DNA of 64,000 bases from Pontederia crassipes (Eukaryota; Streptophyta; Magnoliopsida; Commelinales; Pontederiaceae). Under the pieces are notes generated by a model. The model saw only the letters and a program-made list of their open reading frames with translations, was not told the origin of the DNA and ran no database searches. Each line of letters starts with the position of its first letter. Position 1 is the stretch's first letter. The stretch lies in NCBI GenBank assembly GCA_030549335.1, contig CM060195.1, forward strand, positions 10,817,501-10,881,500. The letters run 5' to 3'. Positions 34,120-45,304 of this stretch are shown here, piece by piece. The translations under genes were made by a program, and so were the position numbers.

Positions 34120-35655
34120 ATGCAAGCATATGTATGCTCCATTGATATTGATATGTGGGATATCGTTCAAAATGATTTTGATCTACGTGAAAAATCTCCT
34201 TTGGAATATACCAAAGGAGAAAGGCTTTTGATAAAACTTGATTGGAAGGCTAAAAACATTTTTTATTATGTTTTGGATCCTACGGAGTTTAATCGGGTTT
34301 CTAATTGTTCAAGTGCTAATGAAATTTGGAAGAAACTTATTATCACTCATGAAGGAACCGACAAAGTTAAGGAATCTAGATTGAACATTCTAAATCACCA
34401 ATATGATTCCTTCAAAATGCATGAAAATGAATCTATAAATGATATTGTGAATGGTTTAACCTCTTTGGACGAGCCAAGAACTAACTCTCAAAAGGTAAAA
34501 AAGTTTTTCAGGTCCCTCTCCTCCAGATGGCATACAAAGAGGACCGTGATCGAAGAGAAGGATTTGAACAAGTTAGATTTCGACGATCTTATAGGTCCAC
34601 TCTTGACATATGAGATCGGAATCAAGGAGGATGAAGAAGCACATGCTCCAAAGAAAAAAACTCTGGTATTGAAAGTAAGTAAAGATGAGGAAGACACAAG
34701 TGAGAAAGATGAAAATCTTGATGACAAGAAGCTTGTCCTATATGCAAAGAAGCTTGACAAATATCTCAAGTTTGCCAAGCAAAAGAAGAGAAATGGCTTC
34801 ACCAAGAAAATATCATCGTCAAGCAAGAATCAAATAACTTACTTTGAATGCAAAAATGTTGAACATTATAAAAATGAATGTCCAAATTTGATCAAAAAGG
34901 AAAAAGATGGAGAAAATTCAAAAAGGAAGAAAAAAGCTCTTCAAGCAACTTGGGATGAAAACGAAGATGAAGAAAATGATTCCAACACCTCCTCAAGTGA
35001 TGACGAAGAAGCTTACATATGTCTAATAGCTAATAGTCATGAGGTATCATCTAATTCATCTAGCTCTAGTGATAGTGAATCTTTTAATGTGCATAATGAG
35101 TTTAGAATTCTTATCAATAAATATGGATGCCTAAAAAAGAAATATGATAGTCTAAAAATAGAATTTGAAAATAAGCAAAAGAAAGATAAAAATGTTAGAG
35201 CATGTGAAAAGTGTGACATATTAAGTGAAGAAAATACTAATTTAGAATTTTTAATTGAAGAATTGAAAATGGAAAATAGTACACTTAGATCATCATGTGA
35301 AAAATGTGCATGCTTGAACAACGAAATCAAGAATCTAAAAGATGAAATTAAAAAATTTTCTAATGGAAGTAAGATGTTAGATGTCATGCTTAGTGGATCT
35401 AGAATGTCTTTAAATAAAAAGGAACTTGGTTTTAACTCTTTTAAAAAAAATGACAAAGGAATTTTATTTGTTAAAGCATCACGTAATAATACAAAATCAT
35501 ATATTACTTGTTTTCATTGTGGATATGAAGGACATTACTCATATGATTGCAAAGTCAGAAAAGGAATAAATAAAGGGATGAAGAAAATTTGGGTCCCGAA
35601 AATGATCATTTCTAACCAAGATGGACCCAAGCAAAGTTGGGTACCAAAAAGATGA
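34120..35655 (+). mobile_element. Copia gag region (fossil element)
   Basis: A 511-codon open stretch with gag features. Near the start is WDIVQNDFDLREKSPLEYTK, then EIWKKLIITHEGTDKVKESR (UBN2/retrotransposon gag type), a coiled, charged middle rich in Lys, Glu and Ser, and a CCHC zinc knuckle CFHCGYEGHYSYDC at about codons 464-477. In intact relatives this protein forms the virus-like particle in the cytoplasm. The open frame may begin a little upstream (the region from 34028 is homologous to gag). It is part of an element that is broken elsewhere. Confidence 0.88.
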
Positions 35656-35711
35656 GATTCTCAATTTCTTTCTTGTAGGGAGCCCCAAAGCTTAATGATG
35701 GTAAATGATAT

Positions 35712-38126
35712 TTGGATAGTGGGTGCTCAAGACACATGACCGGCGATGCATCAAATTTCATCACCTTGGAAAAGAAAAATGGAGGTAAAGTCACTTTTGG
35801 AGACAATAGCAAAGGAAGAGTAATAGGCATGGGTAATGTTGGCAAGAATGACAAAGTATATTTGGAAAATGTATGGCTAGTTGAAAATCTAAAATATAAT
35901 TTAATTAGCATAAGTCAAGTATGTGATAAAAACTATTTAGTTAAATTTGAAAAAGGCAAATGTTTGATATTAGATGAAAATAATGAAGTTTTACATATGG
36001 ACTTTAGATACAATAATGTGTACAAAATTGATTTTGATAACTTGAAAAATGGAAAATATCTTAGTTCTATATACGATGATATAAACTTATGGCATAGAAG
36101 ATTAGGACATGCAAATTATAAATTACTAAATAAACTTTCAAATCATGAATTGGTTAGAGGTTTGCTTAAGGTTAAATTTGAGAAAAATAATGTTTGTGAT
36201 TCATGCTTGGAAAACAAACCAAAAGCTCATTTAAATTAAAGGGAGTCATTAGTATACATAGACCTTTGGAACTTTTGCATCTTGACTTATTTGGATCAAT
36301 TGATGTAGTAAGTTTAGGAGGAAAAAGATATGTTTTTGTGATTGTTGATGATTTCTCTCGTTTCACTTGGACTATTTTTCTTACTAGTAAAGATGAAACA
36401 ATTAACATGTTTTCAAAATTTGCAAAAAGAATTCAAAATGAATTTGAACAAAAGATTTCAAAAATTAAAAGTGATCATGAAGGAGAATTCAAAAATCATA
36501 AATTTGAATTGTTTTGTGAAGAAAATAGAATTACTCATAACTTTTACACTTCGAGGACACCTTAACAAAATGGAGTAGTAGAATGAAAAAATAGAACTAT
36601 ACAAGAAATGGCTAGAACAATTTTAAATGAAAGTAAATTGCCAAAGTATTTTTGGGTCGAGGCAGTAAATACATCATGCTATGTTCTTAATAGGATTCTA
36701 CTTAGGCCTCTTGAGACGAAAACTTATTTTGAAGTGTTGTATGGAAAGAAATCAAATATTTCTTATTTCAAAGTTTTTGGTTGCAAATGCTATATTTTGA
36801 ATATGAAAGACAAACTTGGAAAATCCGATGCAAAATGTGATGATGGTATTTTTCTTGGTTATTCAACTACAAGTAAAGCATATAGAGTGTATAACAAAAG
36901 AGCGTTAATTGTTGAAGAGTCTATTAATGTTAAATTCAATGAGACTAATGAACTTTTGATGAGCTAGCAAGCACAAGATGATGAGGAAGAAATAGTTTAA
37001 GTGCAAAGACAACTTGATGATGTGCAACATGAGGACTCAGAAGAAGACAAAGTTGATACTCCAAATGTGGGAGAAATGGAAGAACCTCGAATTGTGGAAA
37101 GCCAAATTATTCCAAGAAACTGGAGACATGCCTCATCACATCCAGTTGAACAAATTATAGGTGATATAAATGAAGGTATACAAACTAGAAGCTCCTTGAA
37201 AAATTTATGTGCTTTTTCGGCTTTTCTTGCTAACTTTGAACCCAGCAATATAGATGAAGCACTTGAAGATCCAAATTGGATAAATGCAATGCATGAGGAA
37301 TTAAATAATTTTTAAAGAAATCAAGTATGGAAACTTGTGGAAAGACCCAAGGACCATCCCATTATTGGAACCAAATGGGTCTTTCGAAACAAATTAGATG
37401 AAAATAGTGTCATTGTGAGAAACAAGGCTAGATTAGTGGTCAAGGGTTACTCATAAATTGAAGGGATTGATTTTCATGAAACTTTTGCTCCCGTTGCTAG
37501 ACTTGAGGCAATTCGAATGCTTATGATTTTTGCATGTTATAAAGGTTTTAAACTTTTTCAAATGGATGTTAAATCGGCCTTCTTGAATGGTTTTATAAAT
37601 GAGGAAGTTTATGTTGAGGAACCTCAAGGTTTTGAAAATCTAGAGTTTTCCCATCATGTTTTTAAACTTTCAAAAGCTCTTTATGGATTGAAACTCCCCT
37701 CGATCTTGGTATGAAAGATTGAGTTCATTTTTAATTGAAAATGGTTTTCAAAAAGGGAAAGTAGACACCACTTTGTTCCTAAAATATTTTAAAAATGATA
37801 CTTTAATAGTTCACATTTACGTTGATGACATTGTTTATGGTGCTACTAATGAATGTCTATGCAAAGGGTTTGAAACTCTTATGCAAAAAGAATTTGAGAT
37901 GAGTCTTGTAGGAGAGCTTACCTTCTTTCTAGGTTTACAAGTGAAACAATTCAAGGAAGGGATTTTTCTCAATCAAGAAAAATATACAAAGGAGTTGCTT
38001 AAAAAATTCGGGATGAACGACTGCAAGCCAAGCACAACCCCTATGAGCACTACCATAAAATTGGATAAAGATGAAAAAGGCAAGTCCATTGATAAAAAAA
38101 AGTACAGAGGTGTAGAATTGATATGA
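35712..38126 (+). mobile_element. Copia pol region (fossil)
   Basis: Recognisable parts in the copia order are the aspartic protease block DSGCSRHMTGD (about 35714-35746), the pre-integrase block LWHRRLGHANYKLLNKLSNH (about 36087-36146), integrase core HLDLFGSIDVVSLGGKRYVF and DDFSRFTWT (about 36280-36375), and reverse transcriptase FQMDVKSAFLNG (about 37556-37592) with the YVDD catalytic motif (about 37821-37832). The protease-integrase-RT order is diagnostic of Ty1/copia. It is broken in several places. Confidence 0.88.
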
Positions 38127-38862
38127 TCTCTGTTGCAGAAGAAATCGCCGATCGGAACAACAAAAATGAAATTTCACTATACGACCGGTCGACTTATCGG
38201 TCGACCAATTATGAAGACCGATCGATTGATATCAAGCGGAAGAAATGTCGAGACTGTACCGGTTGATGATCCGGTCTCTACACCGATCGACCGAACAACA
38301 CAGGGATGAATTCAGAAAAAGTCGAGACTATACCGGTCGATGTTACAGTCGTTGCACCGGTCGGCCGAACAGTAATTGACGAATTTCAGAAAAAGTCGAG
38401 ACAATATGGGTCAACGTTTCGGCCGAAGGACCGTTCGACCAGACAGCTTAGAAAGGTAACAAATATGCTGCAACGGTCATATTGACCGGTCGACCGGTCC
38501 ATTAATGCGGTCACAGTGCTAGATTAACAGTAACGACTATTTTTTGAGGAAAAAATCATGAAAATCCATCTGGACGAGATTCTCACCTGTACAACACTAT
38601 AAAAGGAGTGCAAAAGCTTGAAGAAAAATTATCCAAGCAAGCAAGATTATTCAAAAGAGCGTTTCAAGTTCTTGAGCCCAAATTTGCAAATTCTCTGATC
38701 TAGTGAAGATTGAAAGCTCGTTGTAAAAGAGGAGTGCCTTACCTCTTGAGTAGAGAAAAATGTGTGTGGTGTAGAAAGGATTGTTCTCTCCCTACAAGAA
38801 AAGAGAAAGATAGTGGATCTCCGGCGGTCTCGAGGTCGAGAAGTCGGAGCGGGGACGTTAAA
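38127..38862 (+). mobile_element. Copia LTR fragment lying inside the full-length element
   Basis: Directly after the RT region the sequence changes to LTR-type DNA: a CGGTCGACC-rich array (38165-38500), a TATA-like ACTATAAAAGGAG (38597-38609), GTGCCTTACCTCTTGAG, and CTCGAGGTCGAGAAGTCGGAG near 38829. It resembles the middle and 3' part of the array-bearing LTRs (31057, 45305) more than the element's own LTRs. It is a fragment of a related subfamily. Confidence 0.75.
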
Positions 38863-41130
38863 GTATAAAAGAATCATATTTTTATGAGTGAAAAATAATA
38901 AATGACTTTGTTTGATTGAAATTTGATTCTCACATATTTTTTGTTGATGACACGATCTTCTAAGATCTTGGTATAAGAAATGAATATCTTTTGAATACTT
39001 CGAAATGTAAATCTATGGAGAATTTTGAAATTAATACATAATATCTTCTTTTGAGTTGTGATAATATACTTGCGAAATCTATCTTGATCACATGTCAAAG
39101 AAAGGAAAATATATGTCTATTTTTACCTTTGACATGCTTATCATCATGACTATTCCTTGAATTTGGCAAAAGAAAAAGACACATGAAAATATGAATGTTA
39201 AGTCTTCTAAATTTGAATAATTCTTGTTTATCTATAAAGAAGACTTCATATTTATAATAAATATGTTTGACACAAGATTTATATGACTCTTATGTTATGA
39301 GCCTTAGTGTATGAACTTATTATGAATTTTGACTTATTACACTATATCATTTGTACACGCATGAGGAATAAGATGATTAGTCATATTTATGTGCCATTTG
39401 AAAATTATTGCATAATACATCTGACTCTATGCATATGCATATGTTTGAAATAAAGCATATCCCTAAAGAGATCATTTTTAACTTGCTATATACATCTTCT
39501 ATCAAAATTGATTTCTATGGTCATTTTTGTGAAATATTTTGACATGAATCTTATTCTTTCATATTTCAAATTATCATGACATTTAATGAGAGTTATTTAT
39601 CTTATCCATAATTTGAAATAGCTATTAACATTTTAAGAAAGTGTAAAAAGCTAAATTTTGAATATCTTTTTAGTTTCATTTTTTGACACCAATTTTGATT
39701 ATTATTTTGTGACAAAAAAGGAAAGGAAGAATGGATTTGAAGGAGTGTAAACAAAAATTTTATGGTAAACGTATTATTTTGAATATAGAAATGAAAAATT
39801 GGATATACTTGTGTGTCACAATTATTTGTGCTTTATATTCGTCTTCTAGTTATCATAATTTGTGTATAAACTTATGATTGTTCAAAAGTCTATTTTTGAA
39901 CATATCTTAATATGTTAAACTTTGGAAATGCCTATGCTATTTATTTGGACTTTACTGCTTATCACATTCAATGCTTTGTGAGTTTGCAATTGAAAGAAAA
40001 CAAAGTTTTGAAATTTTAATCAAAATTTGAAAAACATTTTTTTCATATGTTACATTTGTAGTTGTCTTTCCATATGGAATCTTGTGCTATAAATTTAATA
40101 TGCATAAATTTATGTGGTCATAACTTGTTATCATTTGAGTATTCCCATATCGTATGACATTTGACCATCAAATTTGGAATGATGCTTAAATGATATCTTT
40201 CTTGCACAAATGAAAATTCATATATGTATTTACATTTGAGAAGTTTATGTCATACAATGAAATATATTAATTATTTGACTTACATGTGCATAAATCTACA
40301 TTCTCACGATTTACAAAACTATTTTCTCATATCTTGGCAATGCTTTAGGCTTAAAATCTCCATGTTATGAAAACCAAGCTTTGACTTCTCAGTCATAACA
40401 TATAAAGAACTAAAGAAAGAAAGAAGATGAAAATTGTTCATAATGATAGGGGGAGCTTATTCAAAAGTTCAAAATATCATTTCCTCCATTCACTTGTTAT
40501 CCTTATTGTCAAATCTTTAGTTACTTGATATTATTCAATTTAAATTTGATATATTGTTGTCTCAAAGTTTTATGTAATGTTTTGCTTCCTTTTTGAGATG
40601 TGTTATTCATTTGTTTTTATGTTTTGCTATTATGAATTATTCATGACCTTAGGGGGAGTTATTTTTGCTTATCGCATATATTATACATGAAACAATTTTT
40701 ATAGATGTGATAAAAGAATATTTTTTTTTCATCTCTCTTATGATATTACATATCGTATCTTACATGACAAAAGGGGGAGAATAAAAATTTTGGAAGATGA
40801 CATGATTAATGGGGAGTTACATATTGTATCTAATATTGTTTCTTATATGCTTCATGTGCAAGCTACTTTTTGATGAAACAAAAGGGGGAGAAATATAGGA
40901 GAAATATGATTAAAGTATAAGAGAAATTTATATATGAGAAATATATATAACCCCTAATTTATATACATGGACTCATAAATATAACTCTACATGAAAAGTG
41001 CCTTAAAATTTAGACTTATGTGTATATTCATAATTGTAAGGAAAGCTTTGTTTTAGAGAAAGTAAAATTGACTTTAATATTTTTTACTTCCCAACTCATA
41101 TACTTTTCATATTTCTTAGTTTGTATTCAA
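38863..41130 (+). mobile_element. 3' non-coding region of the copia element with repeated polypurine tracts
   Basis: This is 2.3 kb of AT-rich DNA with no long open frame. AGGGGGAG motifs occur near 40448, 40651, 40772, 40883 and 41134, the last being the functional tract next to the LTR. Serial polypurine tracts between pol and the 3' LTR are a known trait of SIRE-type elements. No env-like protein is recognisable. Confidence 0.75.
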
Positions 41131-41143
41131 AAAAAGGGGGAGA
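41131..41143 (+). promoter_or_regulatory. Polypurine tract of the full-length copia element
   Basis: AAAAAGGGGGAGA, one base before the 3' LTR start TGTTGGAGC at 41145. It primes second-strand synthesis in this family. Confidence 0.9.
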
Positions 41144-41144
41144 C

Positions 41145-42317
41145 TGTTGGAGCAAAGTTTTTATGCCCTATATAATTATATTTTAATGATACAAACCTCG
41201 AAAGATTAGAGTTATATTTAAAATGCCGAAATATTTTAAATAGAAATGAGTTGCTTCATGCATTAATCTTTTGATTAATATTTCTTTATGTTCTCATGAG
41301 ATTTAGATTAATGGGTGAATTTATAGTTATAGATAATTCTCTTATCTTTATGGAGAATCAAATATCATCTCATTTGGAAACTAGTATGAAAAGTTATGTA
41401 TAAAAGAGTAAAGATATAAAAACTTTTTATTTGAATTAGACAATTTTATATACTGAAGTTTGAATCAATACTTGACTATGATATTATTAGATTCTGGATG
41501 AATGATGAATATAAAAATTGTAGATAATTTTGTTAGCTTTTCGTACAATCAAAGATCATATCATTTGGATAACTTTACAAAAAGTTATGCTTAAAATAGT
41601 GCAGGACGGTCGACCAGTCAGTGTGCAGAATGCACTATAACGGTCATATTTTGACCTCAAAATTAGGAAACAAGCCCCAACTGCTAAATGGAGTTAAGAA
41701 GGCTATAAAAGGGGACCCAAAGGTGTAGGAATGATCAAGACTTCTAGGAAAAAGTGGGAAGAACATTTGAGAAGTCCATTTGAGCTCCAAGTTGCCAATA
41801 TTTCAATTCTTTCTCTCTTATTCTTGTGTGAGGTTCCAAATTGTAAAAGAGAGATTGTTAGATGTTCTTGTGATATTGTAATATTTGTTTAATCCTGAGT
41901 GAAAAGAGGTTGTGTCTTACCTCTTGAGTGAATAAAAAATGAGTGAAAGCCTACAAGTGAAAGATGTGTGCCTTACCTCTTGAAAAGGAGAAAAAGCAAA
42001 AGATGTAAAGGGTTTCTTCCTTGCCCCATTTGTAACAAAGGAAGGGAGTTAGTGGAATCTCTGATGGTCTCGAGGTCGAGAAGTTGGAACAGGGATGTAG
42101 GCCAAGATGTGGGCGAACCTCGTCAACAAACCACCGTGCACCTTGTGTTTGTCTTTCTCTCTCCTTCATCCCTTATTATGCATGTGATATAATCGCTTTT
42201 GTGTTGGTTTAAATATTAACGAATCGATTTTAAGCTTCCGTGATGATTTTCGTAAAATCGATATTTTCTGTTAAACACCAATTCACCCCCCCCCTCTTGG
42301 TGCCTTGTGATCCTACA
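41145..42317 (+). repeat. 3' LTR of the full-length copia element
   Basis: TGTTGGAGCAAAG to GATCCTACA, 1173 bp. A TATA-like TATAAAAGG is at about 41704. It contains a C-run of nine (about 42287-42295) near its end. It is followed by ATTTA, the target duplication. Confidence 0.93.
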
Positions 42318-42322
42318 ATTTA

Positions 42323-42738
42323 TGGATTTAATTTGATGCACCTTGAAAGAATCATATTGATGATTTAAAATATTTAATCAAGATTCCTTAACTTTCTTTG
42401 TTCCTTCTTATGTAATAATAAGTTTTCTCCAAATTTCATTAGCACTTTGACAATAAGAAATCTAATTAAACTCTGTTGAATCCAAAGCACAATAAAAAAT
42501 ATTTCATTATATTCTAAAGTTGATTTTCCATGTAAATCAAATTTTTTTTGCACGACATCCCACATGTCAATATCAATAGAACATATGTATGCTTGCATCA
42601 TAATATTCCAATATGTAAAATTTGATGCATTAAAAAGCGGAGGACGATTAATTGGTTGACCCTTGAAAAACTAAATGCACTTGATGTCTTCTAAAGACGT
42701 TTAAATCTTAAAACAAGAGCAACCCCGCGTTGATACCA
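42323..42738 (-). mobile_element. Copia gag start and primer site, minus strand (fossil)
   Basis: Minus-strand translation gives MQAYICSIDIDMWDVVQKKF, the beginning of a gag of the same family as 34120-35655. At 42729-42738 the reverse complement of TGGTATCAACG lies next to the LTR end at 42741, a primer-binding site. It belongs to the element that was split by the insertion at 32802. Confidence 0.82.
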
Positions 42739-42740
42739 AT

Positions 42741-43121
42741 TGTAGGATCCTAAAGCACCAAGAGGACGGTGAATTGATGTTAAATCTGAAAATATTAATT
42801 TCACAAAAATCCTTGCATAAGTTTAAAAGTGATTCGTTAAACTTTAAATCAATGCAATAACAATCAAATCACATGCATACGAAAATAAGAAGGAGAGGGA
42901 GAGAGAAAGCAGACACAAAGAACACGGTGGTTTGTTGATGTGGTTCGGCCACCTTGGCCTACATCCTCGCTCTAACTTATCTCAACCTCGAGACCGTCAG
43001 AGATTTTACTAAACACCCTTCCTTCGTTCCAAATGGGGCAAGGAAGAAACCCTTTACACCATATCACATTTTTTCCGCTTCAAGAGATAAAGCATACCAC
43101 TCCTCCTAGGAAGCTTATCTT
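42741..43121 (-). mobile_element. Copia LTR piece, minus strand
   Basis: On the minus strand it ends GGATCCTACA at 42741 and contains the CTCGAGGTTGAGATAAG and TTGCCCCATTTGGAACGAAGG segments found in the 3' third of the other copia LTRs. It joins at about 43121 to sequence related to the CACTA terminus and its flank. Confidence 0.78.
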
Positions 43122-43133
43122 GTAGTGAAATTA

Positions 43134-43704
43134 GAGATGCATCCCTATGTTTGCCTATTTATTGTAGTGAAATTATGTAGTGTGATGCGCCAAAGAAGAA
43201 AGAAAATAAATATGATCATTTTTATTATGAATTTCATTTTTGTCTATACCTCATGTTCTGAATGTCATTGCTAATGAAATTTCTATTTCTTTGTATTTGA
43301 ATCCCATAGATGATTGATATAGCTCAGTAAGAATGAAGATGTGTGCAACATCCAACAATGCTCGTGATGATGTAAAAGTACAAATGAAGATTGCATCATT
43401 ATAACTCTTTATTGTTATTTAATGTAAAGATATTTTCTAACATTCCCAAATATTGGGCCAAGGATATTTGAACATTTTGGGCCAAAACCCTAATGTAACT
43501 CTATATAAAGGTCTAACAATCCTATTAGTCTCCTCACATATCTAGCCATCAACTCTTCCTCCTCTATCTTTTCTTCTCCATAAGAAAACTCTAAGGTTGA
43601 GAGATCTAGAGCCATATTCTTCTTGATGGCTACTATTCAAGATCCACGTGAAGGAGGAGATTAAGGTTTCAAGGGAAAGAACAAGAAGATATAGAGGCTT
43701 CTAT
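43134..43704. repeat. Inverted copy of the right-hand flank (CACTA tip, spacer, gypsy LTR end)
   Basis: This reads as the reverse complement of 46503-47069: about 36 bp of the outer CACTA terminus, the spacer 46768-47033 and the last 265 bp of the gypsy solo LTR. By eye the identity is well above 90 per cent. Together with the adjacent LTR piece it forms the left arm of a long inverted repeat. Confidence 0.85.
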
Positions 43705-44025
43705 AGGATCCCAAAGCACCAAGAGAGGGGGGGGGGAATTAATGTTAAAGTCGAAAATATCGATTTCTCGAAAATCATTGCAGAAGCTTAAAATCAATCG
43801 TTAAACTTTAAATCAATGCAATAACAATCAAATGACATGAAAAATAAAATAGGAAGGTGAGGGAGAAAGAAAGCAAACACAAAGAAGATGGTGATTTGTT
43901 GACAAGGTTCGGTCACACCATGGCCTACATCCCCACTCTGACTTCTCTACCTCGAGACCACTGAAGATTCCACTAAATACCCTTCGTTCATTCCAAATGG
44001 GGCAAGGAAGAAACCCTATAACCAC
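43705..44025 (-). mobile_element. Copia LTR piece, minus strand, part of the inverted repeat
   Basis: It is the reverse complement of the 3' end of the LTR at 45305-46502, including TATAGGATCCCAAAGCACC and the G-run at about 43726-43736. It ends near 44025, where plus-strand gag sequence begins. Confidence 0.8.
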
Positions 44026-44336
44026 AACACCTCATTAGAAGAAGTAAAGAAGGAAAAAACTTTGAAAAATACGCAAAATAATAAGAAGGCTTATCATGCA
44101 AAGAAAAGTAATTCTAGAAGATATTTCAGACATAAAAATTATTATTGGAAATCTAAACATTCTTATGATAAATCCTTGAAAAAATCACATATCACTTGTT
44201 TTGCATGTGGATTACATGGTCATTATGCATATTAATGCAAAGTAGGAAAAATATTTCAACATGGAATGATATGTGTTCCAAAAGTAACCTTGACTAACAA
44301 AATTGGACCCAAAAAAGTTTGGGTACCAAAAGGCTA
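44026..44336 (+). mobile_element. Copia gag tail, plus strand (fossil)
   Basis: Contains a zinc-knuckle block TCFACGLHGHYAY and a C-terminal KIGPKKVWVPKG, comparable with CFHCGYEGHYSYDC and GPKQSWVPKR in the full-length element. Only the tail of gag is recognisable. It is broken. Confidence 0.78.
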
Positions 44337-45304
44337 AATAATTGTTTCTTAGGTGTGCCTCACACGTAAAGTAAAGGACAAGTGAATTTGAAAATGTGAA
44401 GGCACGAATCTCATGGTAAAAGTATCATTTACAAATATTTGAAACATTTTCCATGAGCATGAACCTACATTGTTGTAGAATTACTTTATTATCATGACTC
44501 TTAAGTTTTAAGTTTAAAATCATCATGTTATAAAATTAAAGTTTTGATTTCTCATTCAAAATTACAAAATTATTATTTATTTGCAATAAAAGAGGGACAT
44601 ATAAAATACTAAAGAAAGATAGAAAGAGAAAGAAAATTGGTCATAGTGATAGGGGAGCTTGCTCAAAACAAATGTTAAAATATCAGTTTCTCTATTCACT
44701 TTAAATATGATTATTACCTTATTGTCAAATGCTTGATCACTTGATATTATTCAATTTAAATTTGACATATCATTATTGTCTCAAAGTTCTATGCAATGTT
44801 TTTTAATCCCTAAATTTTTGTGATGTGTTATTCATTTGATTTCATATTTTGCCATTATAAAGTAGTCATGACTTTAGGGGGAGTTATTTTTGCCTATCAC
44901 ATATATTATACATTAAACAATTCTTTATAATATGATACTCTACATGTTTCATATATGAAAAAATGGGAGAATAAATTTTTGTTTAGAAGTTGAATGATTA
45001 AGGGGGAGTTACATATTGTTTCTTATATGCTTCATTTGTAAATTATTTTTTGATGAAACAAAATGGGGAGAAATATAGGAGAAATATGATATAAGAATAT
45101 AAGGGAAATTTATTATAACTCAATATGTGGACCCTATGAATATAATTCAATATGAAAAGTATCTTACAATCAATACTTATGTGCATATCTACTATTATAA
45201 GAAAAGCTTAGTTTTAGAGGGAGTAAAATTGATTTTACTTTTTTCCTTCCTAACTTAAATACTTTACACATTTCTCGGTTTGTCTTCATAAAAAAAGTGA
45301 AGAT
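44337..45304 (+). mobile_element. Copia 3' non-coding region with polypurine-like motifs
   Basis: Similar to 40380-41140: GGGGAGCTTGCTC (about 44653), TTAGGGGGAGTTATTT (about 44875), AAGGGGGAGTTACAT (about 45001) and GGGGAGAAATATAGG (about 45065), leading into the LTR at 45305. No open frame of interest. Confidence 0.75.

Larger units (their letters stand above)
32802..42317 (+). mobile_element. Full-length Ty1/copia element, SIRE/Maximus-like (fossil)
   Basis: Two LTRs (32802-33970 and 41145-42317) flank a primer site TGGTATCAGAGC (33973-33984), gag (34120-35655), pol parts (about 35712-38126) and a long AT-rich 3' region with several GGGGGAG polypurine-like motifs. A perfect 5-bp target duplication ATTTA is at 32797-32801 and 42318-42322. 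Length is 9.5 kb. The polypurine repeats, CCHC gag and DSGCSRHMTGD protease fit the SIRE lineage. By eye the first 450 bp of the LTRs differ at about two dozen places, suggesting an insertion of the order of 2 million years under the usual plant LTR clock, with large error. It is complete in outline but broken by several interruptions. Confidence 0.92.

Noticed and set aside
35037-35456. A 139-codon minus-strand frame rich in Phe, Leu and Ser
   Set aside because: It is the antisense of the Lys/Glu-rich part of copia gag.
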